Assembly (NCBI RefSeq): GCF_026627505.1
Contig: NZ_JAPNLK010000046.1
Span: forward strand, 1 to 64,000
DNA length: 64,000 bases
Direction: 5' to 3'
Source: Streptomyces sp. H27-H5
GTDB taxonomy: Bacteria; Actinomycetota; Actinomycetes; Streptomycetales; Streptomycetaceae
Shown: piece after piece, positions 30,947 to 38,410 of the stretch
How positions within the stretch are numbered: position 1 is the first letter of the stretch
How the letters are laid out: each line of letters starts with the position of its first letter
The notes under the pieces: model-generated
Databases searched by the model: none
What the model was told of the DNA's origin: nothing
Seen by the model: only the letters and a program-made list of their open reading frames with translations
Made by a program: the position numbers and the translations under genes

Positions 30947-30989
30947 CACGGGCGAACCCAGCCCTCGATTCGAGAGGGGAACCCCCCAC

Positions 30990-31829
30990 GTGAACAAGCC
31001 TCTCGCCGGCGCCCTGCTCTCCGTGCTCCTGATCGGAGCGGCGGCGGCCCCGGCCGTGGCCTCCGTACCCCTGGAGGAGAAGGCGGCCCCGGCCGTCGCG
31101 GTCACCTTCGCGGGAACGGTCGCGCTCAGCAACTGTTCCGGCTCCGTCGTCCGCGCCCCCGCCTCCCAACCGAACGACCCCGCCCTGGTCCTCTCCAACG
31201 GGCACTGCCTGGAGACCGGCTTCCCGGCGGCCGGCGAGGTCGTCAAGGACCAGGCGTCCAGCCGCTCCTTCTCGCTTCTCAACGCCTCGGGCTCCAAGGT
31301 GGCGACCCTCAGGGCGAGCAAGATCGCGTACGCCACGATGACCGACACGGACGTCTCGCTCTACCAGCTCACCAAGACGTACGCGCAGATACAGAGCCAG
31401 TACGGCATCGGCGCGCTCACCCTCAACGACGTCCGCCCGGTACAGGGGTCGGCGATCAAGGTGGTGTCGGGGTACTGGAAGCGCACCTACACCTGCAACG
31501 TCGACGGGTTCGCCTACCGCCTCAAGGAGGGCGAGTGGACCTGGAAGGACTCGGTCCGCTACACCTCGGCCTGCAACACCATCGGCGGCACCTCGGGCTC
31601 GCCGGTGATCGACACGACGACGGGCAAGGTCGTCGCCGTCAACAACACCGGCAACGAGGACGGCGGCCGGTGCACCGACAACAACCCCTGTGAGGTGGAC
31701 CAGGACGGCAACGTGACGGTCCGTCGGGGCATCAACTACGCCCAGGAGACGTACACGATCGTCCCCTGCATAGGCGCAGGCAACGTGATCGACCTGAACC
31801 GGCCGGGCTGCGCGCTGCCCAAGCCGTAG
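30990..31829 (+). CDS. secreted trypsin-like serine protease
   Basis: 279 residues. A Sec signal peptide (about 1-25, ending AVASVP) precedes a chymotrypsin-fold domain with His72 (LSNGHC), Asp121 (DTDVSLYQL) and Ser202 (GGTSGSPV), plus cysteine pairs typical of exported enzymes (NCSGS with GHC; CNVDG with ACNT). The fold resembles glutamyl endopeptidase or V8-like proteases; specificity is not provable. GTG 30990 follows a GAGAGGGGA ribosome site 9 bases away. It is a single-gene unit. A second related protease is cut by the right edge of the window. Confidence 0.9.
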   Translation: MNKPLAGALLSVLLIGAAAAPAVASVPLEEKAAPAVAVTFAGTVALSNCSGSVVRAPASQPNDPALVLSNGHCLETGFPAAGEVVKDQASSRSFSLLNASGSKVATLRASKIAYATMTDTDVSLYQLTKTYAQIQSQYGIGALTLNDVRPVQGSAIKVVSGYWKRTYTCNVDGFAYRLKEGEWTWKDSVRYTSACNTIGGTSGSPVIDTTTGKVVAVNNTGNEDGGRCTDNNPCEVDQDGNVTVRRGINYAQETYTIVPCIGAGNVIDLNRPGCALPKP

Positions 31830-31837
31830 CGCTCCCG

Positions 31838-31892
31838 CGACCGCCCGTCGCCGCGTCCGCCGTCCGCCGGTGCGCGCGGGGGCGGGCGGTCG
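31838..31892. terminator. inverted repeat between convergent protease and DUF2199 genes
   Basis: CGACCGCCCG (31838-31847) and CGGGCGGTCG (31883-31892) are inverted copies with a 35-base GC-rich loop, placed between two convergent genes. Confidence 0.45.
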
Positions 31893-31939
31893 TACGTTTA
31901 CGCCGCCGCCCGGGCGCCGCCGCCTCGCCGCCGGGCCGG

Positions 31940-32449
31940 TCAGGCCGGGTGCAGCACGGCCGCGGCGATCTCGCGGACCCGGTCGAGGGTGATCCCGGTG
32001 CGCTGCTCGACCGCGAGGGGGTGCGCGGTGGGCTCCAGCTCGATGAAGGGGCGCTGCCCCACCGGGCGCGTGTGGCAGGTCGTCCTCAGGTTGACGGTGC
32101 CGGGGGAGTAGAGCGCGAGTTCCGTGCTGAGCCAACCGAAGTACGGCTTCTCGGCCTCGCGGCCCTCCGTGTGCCACAGGTCGAGGGCGCGGCCGAAGTT
32201 CTCCTGGCTGAGCGAGATCCAGACGCCCCACGAGAAGACGGCGCCGCTGTCGACCACGGGTATCTCGATCAGACCCCTGATGAAGAAGTGCCGCCCCTGG
32301 ATGACGCACTGCTCGGACGACAGCGTGCTGTCCGGATCCGCCTCGAAGGCGGGATTCCAGGCCTCGGGCGCCGGTGTCGAGTAGCTCAGGGGGAGCTCCG
32401 CGTGGTGCTCGCCGCAGCGTGAACACGTGAATCCGAGATCGTTGGCCAT
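31940..32449 (-). CDS. DUF2199 domain-containing protein
   Basis: 169 residues. An N-terminal CSRCGEHHAELP pattern contains a possible Cys pair plus His. It is followed by the DUF2199 core (EQCVIQGRHFFIRGLIEIPV, GVWISLSQENF, and RPFIELEPTAHPLAVEQRTG). The function of the family is unknown; single-domain cytoplasmic proteins. The ATG at 32449 follows a minus-strand TAGGCT -10 box by 6 bases, so the message is probably leaderless. It is divergent from recA. Confidence 0.86.
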   Translation of the reverse strand: MANDLGFTCSRCGEHHAELPLSYSTPAPEAWNPAFEADPDSTLSSEQCVIQGRHFFIRGLIEIPVVDSGAVFSWGVWISLSQENFGRALDLWHTEGREAEKPYFGWLSTELALYSPGTVNLRTTCHTRPVGQRPFIELEPTAHPLAVEQRTGITLDRVREIAAAVLHPA

Positions 32450-32455
32450 GCCGCG

Positions 32456-32461
32456 AGCCTA
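32456..32461 (-). promoter_or_regulatory. -10 box for leaderless DUF2199 gene
   Basis: Minus-strand TAGGCT is 6 bases before the ATG at 32449; no ribosome site is visible. Confidence 0.5.
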
Positions 32462-32607
32462 ATGACCCGACCCGGCCGGGAGGCCCCCGGGCCGCTCGCC
32501 CGCCCGATGCCGGCCGCTTCGGGTTCGTCCGCCGGAGCGGCCGTCTCCCGACCCGGCCCGCCGTGCATGCCGGGAACGGCGGAGTCGATCGTTCCGGATC
32601 CTTGTTC

Positions 32608-32634
32608 GCCGACCCACCCGAGGGGCGGGTCGGC
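32608..32634. terminator. GC-rich hairpin in DUF2199-recA intergenic region
   Basis: GCCGACCC (32608-32615) pairs with GGGTCGGC (32627-32634) around a GC-rich loop. It lies in the 388-base gap between two divergent genes, so it may shield recA from upstream transcription. The rest of the gap, apart from the recA promoter, shows nothing recognisable. Confidence 0.45.
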
Positions 32635-32706
32635 GTGCCCTCCTCGCGTCCGCGCCGGCCGTCACGGCAGGTCGGAGGGGAGGGGGACGGGGTGGGCGTG
32701 GTGCGC

Positions 32707-32736
32707 TTGACAGGGAAATCGAACATCCATTCTCAT
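32707..32736 (+). promoter_or_regulatory. recA promoter with LexA (SOS) box
   Basis: TTGACA (32707-32712) is a perfect -35, with TCTCAT (32731-32736) a plausible -10 at 18-base spacing. Between them TCGAACATCCATTCTC (32719-32734) matches the actinobacterial LexA box TCGAAC-N4-GTTCGA well on the left half and partly on the right. A repressor there would block polymerase. Confidence 0.75.
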
Positions 32737-32837
32737 GAGTTATCCACAGCTGAGCAGTGCGTGGGAGCGCATTGTCAGTGGCAGGCGTTAGCGTCAATGG
32801 CGTGAAGCGATCGACTCAAGCAAATCGGGTGGAACCC

Positions 32838-33956
32838 ATGGCAGGCACCGACCGCGAGAAGGCTCTTGACGCCGCTCTCGCACAGATTGAACGGCAATTC
32901 GGCAAGGGTGCGGTCATGCGCCTCGGCGACAAGCCGAACGACCCCATCGAGGTCATCCCCACCGGATCGACCGCGCTGGACATCGCCCTGGGCGTCGGCG
33001 GGCTCCCCCGCGGCCGTGTGATCGAGGTGTACGGACCGGAGTCCTCCGGTAAGACCACCCTGACCCTGCACGCCGTGGCCAACGCCCAGAAGGCCGGCGG
33101 CACCGTCGCCTTCGTGGACGCCGAGCACGCGCTGGACCCCGAGTACGCCAAGGCCCTCGGCGTCGACACCGACAACCTCATCCTGTCCCAGCCGGACACC
33201 GGCGAGCAGGCGCTGGAGATCGTGGACATGCTGGTCCGCTCCGGTGCCCTCGACCTCATCGTCATCGACTCCGTCGCGGCGCTCGTGCCGCGCGCGGAGA
33301 TCGAGGGCGAGATGGGTGACTCCCACGTGGGTCTCCAGGCCCGACTGATGAGCCAGGCGCTCCGGAAGATCACCGGTGCCCTCAACCAGTCCAAGACCAC
33401 CGCGATCTTCATCAACCAGCTCCGCGAGAAGATCGGCGTGATGTTCGGCTCGCCGGAGACCACCACCGGTGGTCGCGCGCTGAAGTTCTACGCCTCGGTG
33501 CGTCTCGACATCCGCCGTATCGAGACCCTGAAGGACGGCACGGACGCGGTCGGCAACCGCACCCGCGTCAAGGTCGTCAAGAACAAGGTCGCGCCGCCGT
33601 TCAAGCAGGCCGAGTTCGACATCCTCTACGGCCACGGCATCAGCCGCGAGGGCGGCCTGATCGACATGGGCGTGGAGCACGGCTTCGTGCGCAAGGCCGG
33701 CGCCTGGTACACGTACGAGGGTGACCAGCTCGGCCAGGGCAAGGAGAACGCCCGCAACTTCCTGAAGGACAACCCGGCTCTCGCCGACGAGATCGAGCGG
33801 AAGATCAAGGAGAAGCTGGGCGTGGGCGTGCGCAAGGACGCCGAGGCGGCCCCCGCCGAGGCCGGCGCGGACGCCCCCGCCGATGCCGCGGCCGTGCCCG
33901 CGCCGACGGCATCGAAGGCGAAGACGACGGCCAAGGCCGCCGTAGCCAAGAGCTGA
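32838..33956 (+). CDS. recA: recombinase RecA
   Basis: 372 residues, normal length for Streptomyces RecA. Walker A GPESSGKT (66-73), Walker B LIVIDSVAALVP, the L1/L2 DNA loops (EMGDSHVG; FINQLREKIGVMFGSPETTTGG) and KAGAWYTY are all present. The C-terminus is Ala/Pro-rich as in other Streptomyces. It forms filaments on single-stranded DNA for recombination and triggers LexA self-cleavage. ATG 32838 has GGTGGA five bases upstream. It is SOS-regulated through the box at 32719. recX follows 3 bases after the stop. Confidence 0.98.
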   Translation: MAGTDREKALDAALAQIERQFGKGAVMRLGDKPNDPIEVIPTGSTALDIALGVGGLPRGRVIEVYGPESSGKTTLTLHAVANAQKAGGTVAFVDAEHALDPEYAKALGVDTDNLILSQPDTGEQALEIVDMLVRSGALDLIVIDSVAALVPRAEIEGEMGDSHVGLQARLMSQALRKITGALNQSKTTAIFINQLREKIGVMFGSPETTTGGRALKFYASVRLDIRRIETLKDGTDAVGNRTRVKVVKNKVAPPFKQAEFDILYGHGISREGGLIDMGVEHGFVRKAGAWYTYEGDQLGQGKENARNFLKDNPALADEIERKIKEKLGVGVRKDAEAAPAEAGADAPADAAAVPAPTASKAKTTAKAAVAKS

Positions 33957-33959
33957 CCC

Positions 33960-34547
33960 GTGCGGGAGCAGGAAAGGGGCGGCGGAGCCGGTCGGGAGGG
34001 CCGCCGGGAGGGCGGTCGTGAAGCCCGCGGCGCGCTGCCGCCCCAGAGCCCCGAGGAGCAGGCGCGGGCGATCTGTCTGCGCCTGCTCACCGGGATGCCG
34101 CGAACCCGGCGGCAGCTCGCGGACGCCCTGGAGAAGCGGGGCATCCCCGAGGAGGTGTCGCAGGAGGTCCTCTCCCGGTACGAGGAGGTGGGCCTGATCG
34201 ACGACGCCGCCTTCGCCGGCGCCTGGGTGGAGTCCCGCCACCGGGGCCGCGGTCTGGCGCGACGGGCGCTCGCGCAGGAGCTGCGGACCAAGGGAGTACA
34301 CGCCACCCTCGTGCAGGAGGCGCTGGAACAACTGGACTCCGAGCAGGAGGAGGAGACGGCCCGGGAGCTCGTGGAGCGCAAGCTCCGCTCGACCCGGGGC
34401 CTGGAGCGGGACAAGCGGATCCGGCGCCTCGCCGGGATGCTGGCCCGCAAGGGGTACCCGGAGGGCATGGCCCTGCGGGTGGTCCGCCGCGCGTTGGAGA
34501 CGGAGGACGTCGACGACGCCGACGCCCCGGGGTACCCCGGCAGCTGA
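33960..34547 (+). CDS. recX: regulatory protein RecX
   Basis: 195 residues. A Gly/Arg-rich N-terminal 30 residues precede the RecX three-helix repeats (AICLRLLTGMPRTRRQLADA, LIDDAAFAGAWVESRHRGRG, RKGYPEGMALRVVRRAL). RecX caps and inhibits RecA filaments. The GTG start is only 3 bases after the recA stop, so translation is coupled to recA. Confidence 0.95.
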   Translation: MREQERGGGAGREGRREGGREARGALPPQSPEEQARAICLRLLTGMPRTRRQLADALEKRGIPEEVSQEVLSRYEEVGLIDDAAFAGAWVESRHRGRGLARRALAQELRTKGVHATLVQEALEQLDSEQEEETARELVERKLRSTRGLERDKRIRRLAGMLARKGYPEGMALRVVRRALETEDVDDADAPGYPGS

Positions 34548-34665
34548 ACCGGCCCCCGGCCCGGCCTGCGGGGGGACGGGCGGCGGGCCGGCACGGCCTC
34601 CGGGAGCGGGCCGGCGGCCTACATCGGCGGGCCGTGACGCCCGGGCCGGCGCGTGCGAGGGTGCG

Positions 34666-35058
34666 TCAGACGGCAGTGGTGGGGAGGCCGGCCGACTTCC
34701 AGGCCTGGAAGCCGCCCGTCAGGTCCGTCGCCCGGTGGAGCCCCAGGGCGTGGAGGGAGACCGCGGCCAGGGTGGAGGCGTAGCCCTCGTTGCAGATGAC
34801 GACGACCTCGATGTCATGTCCCGTCGCCTCGGGGAGCCGGTGCGACCCCTGGGGGTCGAGGCGCCACTCCAGTTCGTTGCGCTCGACGACCAGCACGCCC
34901 GGGATCAGCCCGTCACGCTCGCGTAGCGCCTGGTACCGGATGTCCACGAGGAGCGAGCCCTCGCGGGAGGCGACGTACGCCCGTTCCGGCGAGACCCGGG
35001 CGTAGGTGGTCCTGAGGCGGTCGACGAGGGCGTCGATGCCCTCCGGTGCGGCGCTCAC
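34666..35058 (-). CDS. rhodanese-like sulfurtransferase domain protein
   Basis: 130 residues, a single rhodanese domain. The active-site loop reads VVVICNEGYAST with the catalytic Cys, and LVDIRYQALRERDGLIPGV is the conserved N-terminal strand. GTG 35058 overlaps the stop of the cysteine dioxygenase gene (GTGA), so the two are translationally coupled. Together they suggest handling of sulfur released from cysteine sulfinate; the exact acceptor is not known. No terminator is obvious downstream. Confidence 0.92.
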   Translation of the reverse strand: MSAAPEGIDALVDRLRTTYARVSPERAYVASREGSLLVDIRYQALRERDGLIPGVLVVERNELEWRLDPQGSHRLPEATGHDIEVVVICNEGYASTLAAVSLHALGLHRATDLTGGFQAWKSAGLPTTAV

Positions 35059-35573
35059 TGCCAGTCCGCCGGACGCTCGACGTGCTCCAGCCGCAGGATC
35101 TGCCCGCTGCGGCTGTAGCGGCGGATCAACGGGAGCGGCGGGTAGTACGCGTGGACGGAGACGGCGTGCTCGGCCGGGGACTCGTTGAGCACCTCGTGCA
35201 CGTGGTGCGGGCCGAAGCCGCGACCCGTGCCCTCCGTCAGATCGCGCCTGCGGTCCACGTCCGGCGCCAGTTCGAGGGACTTCCAGCCCTCGGAGGGAAG
35301 GCGGACGGCCAGGGAGTGCTCGGTGAGCTGGCCGCGCGCGGTGGCGAACGCGCCCCGCGACTCGGCGTGGTCGTGCCAGCCGGTGCCGGTGCCCGGAGGC
35401 CAACCGATCAGCCAGGCCTCGCTGCCGCCGGGCCCGTCCAGCCGTACCCACGTACGGCCTTCGGGGTCGAGCGGGAGCGAGCCCACGATCTCGGGGTCCG
35501 CCGCGGTGCGCAGCGCGAAGTCGAGAAGCTCGGCGGTCGTCGGACCGGCCGAGATCAGGGTGGGGGAAGACAT
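35055..35573 (-). CDS. cysteine dioxygenase family protein
   Basis: 172 residues, a cupin of the CDO type. The metal-binding motifs are GWHDHAESRGAFATARG and, downstream, GPHHVHEVLN. Family enzymes use Fe(II) and O2 to oxidise cysteine (or a related thiol) to its sulfinic acid. The ATG at 35573 has AGGA about 10 bases upstream on the minus strand. It is first gene of a two-gene unit with the rhodanese, and lies 76 bases after a Cys-rich leader ORF, which points to control by cysteine supply. Substrate could also be 3-mercaptopropionate. Confidence 0.92.
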   Translation of the reverse strand: MSSPTLISAGPTTAELLDFALRTAADPEIVGSLPLDPEGRTWVRLDGPGGSEAWLIGWPPGTGTGWHDHAESRGAFATARGQLTEHSLAVRLPSEGWKSLELAPDVDRRRDLTEGTGRGFGPHHVHEVLNESPAEHAVSVHAYYPPLPLIRRYSRSGQILRLEHVERPADWQ

Positions 35574-35603
35574 GGAATGACCGTCCTGGAGGTTCGCGAA
35601 GAT

Positions 35604-35634
35604 GCGCGCGGGCCCGAAAGGGCACGGGGCGCGC
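35604..35634 (-). promoter_or_regulatory. hairpin between Cys leader ORF and cysteine dioxygenase
   Basis: GCGCGC (35604-35609 and 35629-35634) forms outer arms, and GCCC/GGGC (35612-35615 and 35620-35623) forms an inner stem with a 4-base loop. It is positioned between the leader ORF stop and the ribosome site of the dioxygenase gene, as expected for a leader-peptide attenuator. Confidence 0.5.
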
Positions 35635-35649
35635 GGGGGAAAGGGCGAA

Positions 35650-35736
35650 TCAACAGGAAGGGCGACACACGCAGCCCGCGTAGCGGAGCAGGTCCATGTG
35701 AACCCTCCGCCACAGGCGTACGTCGTTGCCGGTCAT
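35650..35736 (-). CDS. Cys-rich leader peptide (28 aa) upstream of cysteine dioxygenase operon
   Basis: A 28-codon frame ATG...TGA encodes a peptide whose core is VHMDLLRYAGCVCRPSC, with Cys at 22, 24 and 28, the last directly before the stop. Short peptides with an R-x-H-(M/V)-D-L-L-R core and terminal cysteines are known actinobacterial leader peptides of sulfur genes, and cysteine-dependent attenuation by such frames is established in mycobacteria. The ATG sits 7 bases after a -10 box with no ribosome site, so it is leaderless. Scarcity of charged tRNA-Cys would stall ribosomes and change folding upstream of the dioxygenase gene. Confidence 0.8.
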   Translation of the reverse strand: MTGNDVRLWRRVHMDLLRYAGCVCRPSC

Positions 35737-35743
35737 GTCCGCG

Positions 35744-35773
35744 AGTGAAGCACGTGGACGGGAGACCGGTCAA
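35744..35773 (-). promoter_or_regulatory. promoter of leader peptide / cysteine dioxygenase operon
   Basis: Minus-strand TTGACC (35768-35773) and TTCACT (35744-35749) are 18 bases apart, and the leader ATG follows 7 bases later. The -35 overlaps the stop of the upstream FAD-monooxygenase gene, so the operon is independent of it. Confidence 0.7.
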
Positions 35774-37356
35774 TCGATCACGGAGGTGGGTGTGGTCACG
35801 GCCGGGGTGATCGAGGGCGCGCGCGCCGGTTCGGGCGCCCCGCCGCGGACGGCGTCCGCCGCCTCGTACAGTTCCGCCGGCCGGACCCCCGCGAAGGTCG
35901 CCGCCAGGTGCCCGTCGGGCCGTACCAGCAGCACGGTGTGTGCCGGAGCCCCCGGATAACTGTCCGCGACCAGCAGGTCCGCGCGGGTCGGGAGCGCGCC
36001 GACCGCGGCCGCGAGCCGGGGCATCAGGCCGGCGCCGAGCCAGTGCCGGCGGTCCCACACCCCGGTGCCCGGGGCGACGAGGAGCACCAGCAGCCGGCCC
36101 CGCCCGAGCAGGTCGCGCAACGGCACGGTGGTGCCGTCGGGGGCGGTCACCGGGACGTCGGCCACCGGGCCGCCCGGTTCCGTGGCCGTCGGGACCTCCC
36201 GTACCGCCACCGGGGGGGCGTACGCGGGCTCCGCGCCCAGGGGTCCCCGGCCGAGGTGGCCGTCGGTGAGCAGGCCCTCGGCGGAACGGGCCGCACCGGG
36301 GAGGTAGGTGCGCAGGCCGCCCCCGCCGCGCAGCGCCGGCATGGCCTGGTCGGCGGCCCGCAGCCGGGCGGCGACCGCCCTGCGCCGTTCGTCCTCGTAC
36401 CCGTCGAGCAGCGCCTCGGAGGCCCCCTGGTGCCAGGCCACCGCCAGCCTCCAGGCCAGGTTCTCGGCGTCCCGCAGCCCCTCCTCGACGCCCTGGGTGC
36501 CGAGCGCGCCCAGCAGGTGCGCCGCGTCCCCGGCGAGGTAGGCACGGCCGTCGCGCCAGCGCCGGGCGAGCCGGTGGTGCAGGGTGTGCACCCCGGTGTC
36601 GATCAGGTCGTACGGGGGAGTCGTGCCGCCGCACCAGGCCGCGAGGGTGTCCCGGATGAGGGTCACCAGGGCGTCCGGGGTGACGAGTTCGCCGCGCGAG
36701 GGGAGCAGCCAGTCCAGCCGCCAGACCCCGTCGGGCAGCGGGCGGGCGGTGACCTCGTGGTCCGCGCCGCGGTGCAGCAACGCCTCGCCGGGCCAGTGGA
36801 GTTCGGTACGCAGCGCGGCCACCGCGTGCCGTTCCACGGCGGTCCGGCCGGGGAAGCGGATCCCGAGCAGCTTGCGGACGGTGGAACGGGCCCCGTCGCA
36901 GCCCACGAGGTGGCTGCCGCGCCACCAGGTCGTCTCGCCGCCCCGGGTGTGCGCCGTGATGCCGCGCTCGTCCTGTTCCAGCGCGTCCAGTCGGCAGTCG
37001 GTCACCAGCCGGACCAGCGGGTGCGCGCCGGCGGCGTCGCGCAGTCCGCGCGTCAGGGCGTGCTGGGGCAGGTGCAGCGGGGCCGGGTGGTCCTCGAAGG
37101 TGATCCGGCCCGAGTCCCGGCCGCGTCGCATGGTGCGCCACGCGGCGAAGTAGGCGCCCTCGTCGCGCAGCGTCGTACAGCCGAGGCGGTGTGCCATCGC
37201 GGCGGTGTCGGCGTGCAGGACGACGGAGCGGGCCGGGCGGGGGTCGTCCTTGCCCGGGCCCTCGTCGAGTACGACGGTGGGTACGCCTGCGCCGGCCAGC
37301 GCGAGGGACAGCGCGAGCCCGACGGGGCCCGCACCGACGACGATCACCGGGTCCAT
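35770..37356 (-). CDS. FAD-dependent aromatic monooxygenase
   Basis: 528 residues of the group A flavin hydroxylase type. FAD dinucleotide motif GAGPVGLALSLALAGAG (about 8-24), the DG-like motif LVGCDGARSTVRKLLG, and the GD motif RAYLAGDAAHLLGALGTQGV are intact. A C-terminal thioredoxin-like domain (about 400-520) completes the PheA/MhpA/RdmE-like architecture. It probably hydroxylates a phenolic or polyketide substrate with NAD(P)H and O2. ATG 37356 has GGGAG 8 bases upstream; longer in-frame starts lack a site and cross a promoter palindrome. Confidence 0.9.
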   Translation of the reverse strand: MDPVIVVGAGPVGLALSLALAGAGVPTVVLDEGPGKDDPRPARSVVLHADTAAMAHRLGCTTLRDEGAYFAAWRTMRRGRDSGRITFEDHPAPLHLPQHALTRGLRDAAGAHPLVRLVTDCRLDALEQDERGITAHTRGGETTWWRGSHLVGCDGARSTVRKLLGIRFPGRTAVERHAVAALRTELHWPGEALLHRGADHEVTARPLPDGVWRLDWLLPSRGELVTPDALVTLIRDTLAAWCGGTTPPYDLIDTGVHTLHHRLARRWRDGRAYLAGDAAHLLGALGTQGVEEGLRDAENLAWRLAVAWHQGASEALLDGYEDERRRAVAARLRAADQAMPALRGGGGLRTYLPGAARSAEGLLTDGHLGRGPLGAEPAYAPPVAVREVPTATEPGGPVADVPVTAPDGTTVPLRDLLGRGRLLVLLVAPGTGVWDRRHWLGAGLMPRLAAAVGALPTRADLLVADSYPGAPAHTVLLVRPDGHLAATFAGVRPAELYEAADAVRGGAPEPARAPSITPAVTTPTSVID

Positions 37357-37379
37357 GACGCGGCTCCCGATGTCCGGTA

Positions 37380-37389
37380 TGTGATCACA
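37380..37389. promoter_or_regulatory. TGTGATCACA palindrome upstream of FAD monooxygenase
   Basis: A perfect 10-bp palindrome lies 24 bases before the ATG, consistent with a GntR- or CRP-type operator. No cognate regulator gene is adjacent. Confidence 0.4.
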
Positions 37390-37447
37390 CAACGTATGCA
37401 ACCGACTGGAAGTGCCTGCGTCAAGTGACACTCGTCGGGGCAACGCG

Positions 37448-37482
37448 GTGTGGTGCGGCGGAAGGTCTCCGCCGCACCACAC
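37448..37482 (-). terminator. terminator of gluABCD operon
   Basis: Perfect 15-bp arms (37448-37462 and 37468-37482) with a 5-base loop lie 43 bases beyond the gluD stop. No T tract, but the stem is very strong. Confidence 0.85.
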
Positions 37483-37525
37483 AGGCTACGCACCAGGACT
37501 GACTTGGTGTCAGTCGACCCGTCGG

Positions 37526-38410
37526 TCAGGCGCCACCACTGTTCGCGCCGGTGGCCATGTCGTCGACCTGCGCCGGGACCACGGCGCCGGTGCCCCGCTT
37601 CGACTTGCGCTGCCGGCTCTCCAGCCAGGACGCGAAGCTGGTGAGGGCGAAGTTGACCGCGACGTAGACCAGCGCGATCACCACGAAGGTCGCGATCGTG
37701 TTGCTGTAGTTCGCCGAGATCTGCCGGGACATCGACATCAGCTCGCCGAGGCCGAGCACCGTGCCGCCGAGCGCGGTGTCCTTGAGGATCACGACCAGCT
37801 GGCTGACCAGGGCCGGCAGCATCGCGGTGACGGCCTGCGGGATCAGCACGTGGACCATGGTCTGGCCCTTGCGCATGCCGATCGCCTTGGCGGCGTCGGT
37901 CTGCCCGTTCGGGAGGGACAGCACGCCCGCCCGGACGATCTCGGCGATGACCGAGGCGTTGTACAGCACCAGGCCCGTGACCACCGCGTACAGCGGGCGG
38001 AAGTCGGAGGACACGCCCGTGTACTGGACGTACAGCGCGTAGCCGAACAGCATCAGCATCAGCACCGGGATGGCGCGGAAGAACTCGACGAACGCGCCGA
38101 CGGGGACCCGGACCCAGGCGTGGTCGGACAGCCGGCCGATGCCCAGCAGGGCGCCCAGCGGCAGGGCGATCACCATGGCGATCACGCCGGCCTTGAGGGT
38201 CTCCAGCAGGCCGGGGATCAGGAACGTCGTCCAGACCTGGCTGTCGGTGACGAAGGGGCTCCACTTCTCGGCGTCGAGCTGGTTCTTGTCGGCCATGAGG
38301 CCGAGCGCCCACCACAAGGCGAGGCCGAGGAGCACGACGAAGACGCCGGAGTAGATCCAGTTCCGGGCCTTCGCCTTCGGACCCGGTGCGTCGTACAGCA
38401 CGGACGTCAT
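37526..38410 (-). CDS. gluD: glutamate ABC transporter permease GluD
   Basis: 294 residues. An N-terminal membrane helix (WIYSGVFVVLLGLALWWALG) is followed by a His/Glu/Gln-type permease domain with the EAA-loop (EIVRAGVLSLPNGQTDAAKA IGM, read across the loop). Polar C-terminal tail. It pairs with GluC to form the translocation channel. The ATG overlaps the gluC stop (ATGA). Last gene of the gluABCD operon, followed by a strong hairpin. Confidence 0.94.
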   Translation of the reverse strand: MTSVLYDAPGPKAKARNWIYSGVFVVLLGLALWWALGLMADKNQLDAEKWSPFVTDSQVWTTFLIPGLLETLKAGVIAMVIALPLGALLGIGRLSDHAWVRVPVGAFVEFFRAIPVLMLMLFGYALYVQYTGVSSDFRPLYAVVTGLVLYNASVIAEIVRAGVLSLPNGQTDAAKAIGMRKGQTMVHVLIPQAVTAMLPALVSQLVVILKDTALGGTVLGLGELMSMSRQISANYSNTIATFVVIALVYVAVNFALTSFASWLESRQRKSKRGTGAVVPAQVDDMATGANSGGA

